From assembly GCA_031550125.1 (NCBI GenBank), contig JAVBOW010000003.1, positions 1 through 64,000 of the forward strand: 64,000 nt of DNA. Direction: 5' to 3'. The notes beneath the pieces were generated by a model that did not search any database, had not been told where the DNA came from, and worked only from the letters and a program-made list of their open reading frames with translations. Positions 1 through 6,503 of the stretch are shown in pieces; position 1 is the first letter of the stretch; each line of letters starts with the position of its first letter. The translations under genes were made by a program, and so were the position numbers. Source of the stretch: JAVBOW01 sp031550125 (GTDB lineage Bacteria; Bacteroidota; Bacteroidia; Bacteroidales; Rikenellaceae).

Positions 1-40
1 CCCCCTTTTTTTTGACATACCCATATATCGTTACTGCTTT

Positions 41-84
41 TGAAAAACCCGAAATGTTCCACGTGGAACATTTCGGGTTTTTCA
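41..84. terminator. 44-bp perfect palindrome, bidirectional terminator-like
   Basis: Bases 41-62 and 63-84 are exact reverse complements. On either strand the 3' arm ends in CGGGTTTTTCA, so the RNA would form a long hairpin with a U-rich edge. It lies 52 bp past the mnmG stop and probably ends the pheS-to-mnmG operon. The centre of the palindrome is a parS core, so the same bases may serve both as DNA site and as RNA hairpin. Confidence 0.65.
55..70. other. parS centromere-like site 1
   Basis: The 16-bp palindrome TGTTCCACGTGGAACA fits the ParB (Spo0J) binding consensus TGTTnCACGTGnAACA known across many bacterial phyla. It sits at the centre of a longer perfect palindrome. A second identical core lies 48 bp downstream. 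parS sites cluster near the replication origin, and mnmG is often origin-proximal, which fits. parA and parB are not in this window, so function is inferred from the motif alone. Confidence 0.8.
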
Positions 85-118
85 AAATTTAAATGAATTT
101 TGGTTGGACGGATGAAAT

Positions 119-134
119 TGTTCCACGTGGAACA
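119..134. other. parS centromere-like site 2
   Basis: This is a second exact copy of TGTTCCACGTGGAACA, extended to a 22-bp palindrome at 116-137 that overlaps the first two bases of the reversed mnmG stop codon. The two sites are 64 bp apart centre to centre, about six helical turns. Paired sites of this quality are very unlikely by chance. Confidence 0.8.
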
Positions 135-135
135 A

Positions 136-2007
136 TTATCTCCCAAAGTATATCAGGAGGACGTTTATGTCGGCGGGAGATACTCCGGGTGTGCGGGATG
201 CCTGGCCTATCGTGGTCGGGCGGATGCGGGTTAGTTTTTGTCGTGATTCTATGGATAGCGAGTTTAGTGCGGAAAAGTCGAACCCGGCGGGAATGGCTAT
301 GTCTTCCAGTCGTCTCATCTTTTCCGCCACATGCCGCTCCCTTTCTATGTACCCTTTGTATTTTATTTGTATTTCCGCCTGCTCTATTATTTCTTCGGTG
401 TAGGCGGACGAGGAGAGTAGTTGGGAGAGTGCGGGCAGGCACCGGGCGAGTCCGCGGATCGAAACTTCATTGCGTAGTAATACGTCGTATAGCTTTCGTC
501 CTTGCGTCAACGGCGCGGAATTTACCGATTCCAAATAGTCCTGTAATTCCGATGGAGTGACGCTCTGCTCGTGAAGGAAAGAAATAAGCGATTCTGAGAG
601 CGATTTTTTTTCTTCGAAAATACGGTATCTTTCTTCCGTTGCGAGTCCTACTTTACGGGCAATAGGAGTAAGTCTAAGGTCGGCGTTGTCTTGCCGAAGC
701 AAGATGCGATATTCCGCCCTGGAAGTAAACATGCGATACGGTTCGTCTACGCCTTTGGTAACAAGGTCGTCTATAAGCACTCCTATATACGCTTCGTCGC
801 GGCGTAGCACCAGCGGCTCTTTTTCCGCTAATTTAAGGTGGGCGTTTATTCCCGCCATCAGGCCTTGCGCCGCGGCCTCTTCGTAACCTGTGGTGCCGTT
901 TATCTGGCCCGCGAACCATAGATTGGCCACCAGTTTGGTCTCCAGGGTGTGAAGCAGTTGCGTAGGCGGGAAATAATCGTATTCTATGGCATAGCCAGGA
1001 CGGAAAAGCTGCACGTTTTCCAATCCGCGTATTTTACCCAACGCCTCGAACTGCACGTTGTAGGGCAGCGACGACGAAAAACCGTTAAGATAATATTCGT
1101 TGGTGTGCCGTCCCTCCGGTTCGAGGAAGAGCTGGTGGGTCTCTTTGTCGGCGAATGTGCGTAATTTATCCTCTATACTGGGACAGTAACGCGGCCCAAC
1201 GCCCTGTATTATACCTGTGAAAAGTGGCGAATCGGCAAATCCTTTGCGTAACGTTTCGTGTACTTCGGCCGATGTATACACCAAAAAACACGGTAATTGC
1301 TCTTTTACGGGGCTTATTTCCTGTAAAAATGAGAATTTGGACGGGTTTTCGTCGCCGTATTGAGGCTCGAGAAGCTCGAAATTTATCGTTCTGGCATCGA
1401 GCCTGGCCGGAGTTCCCGTCTTCATCCTGCCTGTTTCGAAGCCCGCAGCCCGGAGCGATTCGGTCACGCCATGGCTCGCCGCATCGCCGCTGCGGCCGCC
1501 CGCAGCGCTGTTGCGACCCACATGCATAAGGCCGTTAAGGAATGTGCCGGCCGTGAGTATGACGGCCTGCGCCCGGAACTCCACCCCAAGGCGCGTCGTC
1601 ACGCCGCATGCTGCGCCGTTTTCGATAAGTATGTCGGCCGCCGTATCCTGCCATATGCTCAGATTAGGCGTATTTTCGAGCGTTTGCCTCCAAAGCGACG
1701 AAAATAGCTCCTTGTCGCATTGCGCCCGGGGACTCCACATAGCCGGCCCTTTCGACCGGTTGAGCATTCTGAATTGTATGGTGCTGCGGTCGGTTATTAT
1801 GCCTGTCTGGCCCCCGAGGGCGTCTATTTCGCGTACTATCTGCCCTTTTGCGACGCCGCCTATGGCCGGATTGCACGACATGGCTGCAAATTTTGCCATA
1901 TCCATGGTGATCAGGAGTACCGACGATCCCATTCGGGCCGCCGCGGCCGCCGCTTCGCAACCCGCGTGGCCGCCCCCCACCACTATTATGTCATATTCGG
2001 TTTTCAT
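136..2007 (-). CDS. mnmG: tRNA uridine-5-carboxymethylaminomethylation enzyme MnmG (GidA)
   Basis: MnmG works with MnmE (not in the window) to place the carboxymethylaminomethyl group on wobble uridine 34 of tRNAs, using FAD, NADH and methylene-THF. The 623-residue protein has the N-terminal FAD dinucleotide-binding motif VVGGGHAGCEAA (about residues 9-20), the family block CNPAIGGVAKG, the AGTFLNG and GRMKTGTPARL blocks, and a C-terminal helical region for MnmE and tRNA contact. Length is normal. It is the last gene of a minus-strand operon, 21 bp after ybeY, and its stop touches the second parS palindrome. Confidence 0.97.
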   Translation of the reverse strand: MKTEYDIIVVGGGHAGCEAAAAAARMGSSVLLITMDMAKFAAMSCNPAIGGVAKGQIVREIDALGGQTGIITDRSTIQFRMLNRSKGPAMWSPRAQCDKELFSSLWRQTLENTPNLSIWQDTAADILIENGAACGVTTRLGVEFRAQAVILTAGTFLNGLMHVGRNSAAGGRSGDAASHGVTESLRAAGFETGRMKTGTPARLDARTINFELLEPQYGDENPSKFSFLQEISPVKEQLPCFLVYTSAEVHETLRKGFADSPLFTGIIQGVGPRYCPSIEDKLRTFADKETHQLFLEPEGRHTNEYYLNGFSSSLPYNVQFEALGKIRGLENVQLFRPGYAIEYDYFPPTQLLHTLETKLVANLWFAGQINGTTGYEEAAAQGLMAGINAHLKLAEKEPLVLRRDEAYIGVLIDDLVTKGVDEPYRMFTSRAEYRILLRQDNADLRLTPIARKVGLATEERYRIFEEKKSLSESLISFLHEQSVTPSELQDYLESVNSAPLTQGRKLYDVLLRNEVSIRGLARCLPALSQLLSSSAYTEEIIEQAEIQIKYKGYIERERHVAEKMRRLEDIAIPAGFDFSALNSLSIESRQKLTRIRPTTIGQASRTPGVSPADINVLLIYFGR

Positions 2008-2028
2008 TCTTCGCTAACAGGCTGCATA

Positions 2029-2454
2029 TTACTGATTTTCTGGTGCAAACCCGAGATAGAAATCCTCCTTGTCCCGCATCGTCTTCTCTTCGTCGGGCGT
2101 TTTGTCGCCATAGCCGCACAGGTGCAGGATGCCGTGTACCATAACTCGCAACATTTCGCGCCGTGCCGTCTGCCCGTAGGTGCGGGCGTTGTCGCGAACG
2201 GTGTCGACGCTTATGTATATATCGCCCGATATTTTATCTCCCGAGTCGCCGGGAAATGTTATCACGTCGGTAAAATAGTCATGCCCGAGAAACTGCCGGT
2301 TAATGGAAAGCAGGTATGAGTCGGAACAAAATACGATGTCTACCTGGCCGCATGCCTTGCCTTCGCGTTCCATGCAATCCGCCAGCCAGGCTTTCGCTTT
2401 GCGCTTTCCTTCGAATGAATACCTGCAGTCGGCATTATGGTAGTTTATCGACAT
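2029..2454 (-). CDS. ybeY: rRNA maturation endoribonuclease YbeY
   Basis: YbeY is a metal-dependent single-strand RNase used in 16S rRNA 3' maturation and ribosome quality control. The 141-residue protein carries the family metal motif as HGILHLCGYGD (residues 107-117). The usual motif is H3xH5xH; here the third ligand is aspartate (D117). As far as I recall this is common in Bacteroidetes YbeY and does not mean a dead enzyme. It lies 12 bp downstream of the EnvC-like gene and 21 bp upstream of mnmG. Confidence 0.92.
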   Translation of the reverse strand: MSINYHNADCRYSFEGKRKAKAWLADCMEREGKACGQVDIVFCSDSYLLSINRQFLGHDYFTDVITFPGDSGDKISGDIYISVDTVRDNARTYGQTARREMLRVMVHGILHLCGYGDKTPDEEKTMRDKEDFYLGFAPENQ

Positions 2455-2466
2455 TTACGCTGATTA

Positions 2467-3669
2467 TTAACGAATTAGCCATGATTCGGGGTTCATGCTC
2501 ACTGAACTCTTCCAAACCCCGAAATAGAGTACGTGTTCATCGGCGTCGTCCGAGTTTGGCAGCGCGCCTATGTTTTGGTTCATCGCCACTTTATCTCCCG
2601 ATTTTACCGATACCGTTTCCAGGTTGGAGTAAACGGTAAGGTATTCGCCGTGCCGAATGAAAACAGTGCTGTATTTCACCCGAGGAATGGCAACCACTCC
2701 GCTTACCGTGCCTTCGAATACGCTGCGTACGGCGGATCCCTTGGAGGCGGCTATGGTGACACCCTGGTTATTCTCCGTAAGCCTGGGGTTGGCGTAGTGC
2801 TGATGGAGTCCGTAACGGCTTATTATCACCCCTCCGCGTACAGGATAGGGCAGTTTGCCCCGGTTTTGGTCAAATCGTCCCGACAGGGCTGTTACCTCGC
2901 GCCGCTCTTCGGCCGAAAGCACCTGCTTGCTCTGTTTTTTCGCCTCTTCGGCTATTATCCTCGATATCTCCTGCTGCGCTATGCGGGTCTGCTCTTTTTT
3001 TGCGGCTATCTCTTTGGATATCTTGCTCTCTTTGTTTTTGAGTTCGGTCAGGGTTGAATTGTAGCGTTTTTCGTCCTGGTTCAACTTACCCATCTCCCTG
3101 TCCAGGGCGGCTTTCGCCTTGTCCAATTCGTCGATTTTAGTGTCTATCTCGTTGATTTTGTCACGCAGTATGCCCGACAGAGAGTCGATATGCGCCGATT
3201 TGCCCTCGCGCATGGCATTGTAGCGGCGCATGTAATCTATGCGGCGAGTCATGTCATTGAAATCGCGCGAGGCGAAAAGGAAGGCCAGATAGTTATTCTG
3301 AAGATAATTTTTGTACGACTCCCGTATCATATTGCCATACTCCTCCTTGAGCAGGCGTTGTTGCGACGACAGCCGGTCTACCGACGTCTGTTTGCTGTGC
3401 ATCTCCGAATTGAGGATGTCTATCTGCGCCTGCATGGCGGCCACCATTGTGCGGCGCGAAGTTATGCGTTCATGCACCAGATCCAGCTCCCTTTGACTGG
3501 CCTTGCGGTTCTTTTCCGTGGCGTTCAGCAGGGCCGTATTACGCCTTATGTCCTCTTCCGTTTTCTGTATCTGTTTTTTGAGGGCATCTACCTTTGAGTT
3601 CTGAGCCGTCGCGGTCAGGGTGAGGCATAGCGCCACCAATCCTATGAATATAAGCCTTTTTATTTTCAT
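2467..3669 (-). CDS. EnvC-like murein hydrolase activator (coiled coil plus degenerate M23/LytM domain)
   Basis: I place the start at the ATG at 3669, which gives a signal peptide (MKIKRLIFIGLVALCLTLTA then TAQ) and an ATGA overlap with the upstream stop; a longer in-frame version runs into the upstream gene. The 400-residue protein has a long coiled coil (about residues 25-270) and a C-terminal LytM/M23 fold. The zinc motifs are lost: the HxxxD position reads NNQGV and the HxH position reads LYFGVW. This pattern matches EnvC/NlpD-type activators, which switch on amidases at the septum instead of cutting murein themselves. Periplasmic location is inferred. Confidence 0.85.
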   Translation of the reverse strand: MKIKRLIFIGLVALCLTLTATAQNSKVDALKKQIQKTEEDIRRNTALLNATEKNRKASQRELDLVHERITSRRTMVAAMQAQIDILNSEMHSKQTSVDRLSSQQRLLKEEYGNMIRESYKNYLQNNYLAFLFASRDFNDMTRRIDYMRRYNAMREGKSAHIDSLSGILRDKINEIDTKIDELDKAKAALDREMGKLNQDEKRYNSTLTELKNKESKISKEIAAKKEQTRIAQQEISRIIAEEAKKQSKQVLSAEERREVTALSGRFDQNRGKLPYPVRGGVIISRYGLHQHYANPRLTENNQGVTIAASKGSAVRSVFEGTVSGVVAIPRVKYSTVFIRHGEYLTVYSNLETVSVKSGDKVAMNQNIGALPNSDDADEHVLYFGVWKSSVSMNPESWLIR

Positions 3670-5390
3670 TTGCTCTCCGCTTTTTTGAGCCGTTCGTCTA
3701 TTTCCTCCTTGTCGTAGCCTTTTTCGAGGGCCTTGCGCCAATATACCGTGGCCATGAATTTTTCTCCCATTGCGAACAATATGTCGCCGTAATGGAGGTA
3801 CAGCACTTCGCTGCCCGTGGTATCGAGCGATACGGCCTGCAGCATGACTTTTTTGGCTTCCGCCAGACGTCCGGCCTTGAACAGCGCCCAGGCGTATGTA
3901 TCGAGAAACGTTGGGTTGCCTGGCGATAGCGCCGTGGCTTTTTCTGCCATGGCCACCGCTCGGGATATATCGCGTCCGCCGGGGCCGTCGGTGGATAGAT
4001 AATAGCTGTAGTTATTGAGGATAGTGGCGTTGTCGGGCCACAACCTCAGGGCTTTGTCGTAGAGGGCGAAGGTTTTGCGGGCGTTTTCCTGCTTGTAGTA
4101 CTGGTCGCCTATCATGCCTGTCACCACGCTGCGTATGGAGTCCGTGCGGGAGTATTTCAGGGCGTGGCGGTAAGCTTCCAGGGCTTTGTCGTCGCGGTCG
4201 AGGAACGATTGCGCGCTTCCCATGCGCAGGTACAGGTCTACGTTTTCCGGAAAGCGTTTGAGGGCAAGCGCGGTATATTTGGCCAGCGAGTCGGGCCTTT
4301 TCAGGTAGGTCTCTATGTCAAGGACTGTGTTGTATATCTCTATCGGGGCCTCGGGCCTGCGGAGCTGCGACTTGTAAAACGCGAGGCCCTGCTCGGCCCC
4401 TGCGGAGGCGATCATCGAGCCTCCGTAAAGGTCTATCACGTCATAGTTGTCGGGATATTTTATGAACAGCGACGAAATAAGGTCTTTTATCTGGAAAAAG
4501 TTCTCGGAATAGAAACCTCTGTTGAGCATCAGTTCGTTGATATACGCCACTTTGCCTCCCGCCGTAATGTCGTCCGACTCGATCATCCGTCGGGCCGTGG
4601 CAAAGAAATTCGGCCAGTCGCCCTTGCGGCGGTAGAAGTCGTTCATGGCCACTATCGTTTCGATGTCGTCAGGATTTATCTCCGCGGCCTTGGTGTAGGC
4701 GGCCAGGGCCAGCGAGTCTTTGCCCGCCCTGTCGTAAAGCCCTCCCAGTATGCGGTAGTTGCTATCGTCCCATGGCGCGTCGGCAATCATGTTGCGCGTC
4801 TCTGTTATTGCGCGGTCGTAGAGTCCCGTCTCTATCAGCAGCTGGCGTCTGAGATTGGAAAGCTCGTCTATGCGCCCCAGCCTGTACTGCGCCGAATCGA
4901 GCAGCGATATGGCTGTAAAAGGCTGCCCCTGTTGTTGATACAGGGCTGCCAGCACGCGATGGTTCTCGGGGTTGTAGGGTGCGCGCCTCACCAGGTCGCG
5001 GTAGATGTCCAGGGCCTGGCCGTATTGCCGGGACACGAGCAGTAGATTGCCCAACTGCCCTTTGTACCAGAGGTTGGCGGTGTCGAGGCGGCATGCCCTG
5101 CGACTGTATCCTATGGCCCGGGGAAGGTCGGTCTCGGCCGCCAGCGACGCCAACTCGTAGAACGACGGCGCGTGCGTGGAGTCTGTCGAGACGACTTTTT
5201 TGAAGATCGCCTCGGCGTCGCTTTTCCTGCCCGTCAGGGCGTGCTTCATCCCTTCGGTGTACAGGAACGTGGTTTGGAGTGCGCCGTCGCGCGTAGCGCC
5301 GCCCGCTCGTCTGTCCGACGGACGAAGAAGGGCGCACGATGCTGTCGCAAGGCACGCCGCCAGAATGGTTATGCCTCCCGCCCTGCGCAT
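3666..5390 (-). CDS. TPR-repeat lipoprotein
   Basis: The 574-residue protein begins with a hydrophobic signal and a possible relaxed lipobox (LATASC, Cys 19), followed by many tetratricopeptide repeats through most of its length, for example AIGYSRRACRLDTANLWYKG and KALEAYRHALKYSRTDS. It probably sits on the periplasmic face of a membrane as a scaffold. It overlaps the EnvC-like gene by four bases (ATGA) and starts 2 bp after the pheS stop. In many Bacteroidetes a TPR gene stands just before an EnvC-like gene, which suggests a joint role in cell-envelope or septum work. No catalytic domain is visible. Confidence 0.8.
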   Translation of the reverse strand: MRRAGGITILAACLATASCALLRPSDRRAGGATRDGALQTTFLYTEGMKHALTGRKSDAEAIFKKVVSTDSTHAPSFYELASLAAETDLPRAIGYSRRACRLDTANLWYKGQLGNLLLVSRQYGQALDIYRDLVRRAPYNPENHRVLAALYQQQGQPFTAISLLDSAQYRLGRIDELSNLRRQLLIETGLYDRAITETRNMIADAPWDDSNYRILGGLYDRAGKDSLALAAYTKAAEINPDDIETIVAMNDFYRRKGDWPNFFATARRMIESDDITAGGKVAYINELMLNRGFYSENFFQIKDLISSLFIKYPDNYDVIDLYGGSMIASAGAEQGLAFYKSQLRRPEAPIEIYNTVLDIETYLKRPDSLAKYTALALKRFPENVDLYLRMGSAQSFLDRDDKALEAYRHALKYSRTDSIRSVVTGMIGDQYYKQENARKTFALYDKALRLWPDNATILNNYSYYLSTDGPGGRDISRAVAMAEKATALSPGNPTFLDTYAWALFKAGRLAEAKKVMLQAVSLDTTGSEVLYLHYGDILFAMGEKFMATVYWRKALEKGYDKEEIDERLKKAESK

Positions 5391-5392
5391 GA

Positions 5393-6415
5393 TCAGATGA
5401 CCGAATCGAATTGCGATAGGAAGCGGACGTCGTTTTCGAAATAGAGCCTCAGGTCTTTGACCCCGAATTTGAGCATGGCTATACGTTCCACGCCCATGCC
5501 GAATGCGAACCCGCTGTATTTTTTAGAGTCTATGCCGCATGCTTCCAGCACGTTGGGATCCACCATCCCGCAGCCCATTATTTCGAGCCATCCGGTTCCC
5601 TTGCACACGTTGCATCCCTTGCCTCCGCACAGGTTGCACGACACGTCCACCTCGGCCGAGGGTTCGGTGAAAGGGAAATACGACGGACGCATGCGTATGG
5701 AGGTCTGCTGCCCGAAACACTCGCGGGCGAAATAAAGGATGGATTGTTTCATGTCGGCGAACGACACGTCCTCGTCTATGTAGAGGCCCTCCACCTGGTG
5801 GAATATGCAGTGTGCGCGGTACGATATGGCCTCGTTGCGGAACACCCGCCCCGGGCATATCACCCTTATGGGCGGTTTTTGCGACTGCATGGTGCGTACC
5901 TGGATGGAGCTTGTGTGGGTACGCAGCAGTATATCGGGGTTTTTCTCTATGAAGAACGTGTCCTGCATATCGCGCGCGGGATGTTCGGGCGGGAAGTTGA
6001 GCGCCGAGAATACGTGCCAGTCGTCCTCTATCTCGGGGCCGTCGGCCACGGTGTAGCCCAGCCGCGCGAAGATGTCCACTATCTGGCGGCGGACTATGGA
6101 TATGGGGTGGCGTCCGCCGGGTTCGTCGGCGCTGCCCGGACGCGTCATGTCCTCGCGTGCGGCGTCGCCGTCGATGTTTTGTATGAAATTGTCTTTAAGT
6201 GAATTGACTTTATCTGTGGCTGCGTTCTTGAGCTGGTTGATCTTTTGTCCCAGCTCCCGCTTCAGTTCGGGAGCCACGTTTTTGAACTCTTCGAGTATCT
6301 GGTTGAGTTCTCCTTTTTTGCCCAGCATGCGTATGCGGAACTCCTCTATTTCCGCTTCTGCCCGCGGCACGAACTCTTCGACGCGATGCAGGAGCTCTTC
6401 TATTTTTTCTTTCAT
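5393..6415 (-). CDS. pheS: Phenylalanine--tRNA ligase alpha subunit
   Basis: PheS is the catalytic subunit of the alpha2-beta2 enzyme that charges tRNA-Phe. The 340-residue protein has the N-terminal coiled coil that grips tRNA (about residues 1-85), class II motif 2 (GRVFRNEAISYRAHCIFHQ), and the motif 3 glycine block GFAFGMGVERIAML near the C-terminus. A four-cysteine insert (CNLCGGKGCNVC) sits before motif 3 and is found in many bacterial PheS. pheT is not adjacent, which is common in Bacteroidetes. It is the first gene of the operon; a promoter lies at 6467-6495. Confidence 0.97.
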   Translation of the reverse strand: MKEKIEELLHRVEEFVPRAEAEIEEFRIRMLGKKGELNQILEEFKNVAPELKRELGQKINQLKNAATDKVNSLKDNFIQNIDGDAAREDMTRPGSADEPGGRHPISIVRRQIVDIFARLGYTVADGPEIEDDWHVFSALNFPPEHPARDMQDTFFIEKNPDILLRTHTSSIQVRTMQSQKPPIRVICPGRVFRNEAISYRAHCIFHQVEGLYIDEDVSFADMKQSILYFARECFGQQTSIRMRPSYFPFTEPSAEVDVSCNLCGGKGCNVCKGTGWLEIMGCGMVDPNVLEACGIDSKKYSGFAFGMGVERIAMLKFGVKDLRLYFENDVRFLSQFDSVI

Positions 6416-6416
6416 T

Positions 6417-6448
6417 TTTGCAGGTTGCTCTCTTTATGACTAACTTTG
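6417..6448 (+). promoter_or_regulatory. Bacteroidetes promoter for the patatin gene
   Basis: TTTG at 6417-6420, a 20-bp spacer, then TAACTTTG at 6441-6448. This matches the Bacteroidetes -33/-7 consensus (TTTG, TAnnTTTG). Transcription would begin near 6455, leaving a leader of about 50 nt before the ATG at 6504. The -33 box overlaps the pheS leader. Confidence 0.7.
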
Positions 6449-6466
6449 TCGCAATAATGTATCCGC

Positions 6467-6495
6467 CAAAGTTACTATTTTTTTCAAGATTCAAA
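6467..6495 (-). promoter_or_regulatory. Bacteroidetes promoter for the pheS operon
   Basis: On the minus strand, TTTG (6492-6495), a 17-bp spacer and TAACTTTG (6467-6474). The predicted start near 6460 leaves about 45 nt before the pheS ATG. The promoter points at the patatin promoter, so each transcript would cross the other promoter. Confidence 0.65.
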
Positions 6496-6503
6496 CCGAT
6501 TCC

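Noticed and set aside
93..560. 155-codon plus-strand frame over the parS region
   Set aside because: It starts between the two parS sites and continues antisense to mnmG; composition is Arg/Val-rich shadow-like.
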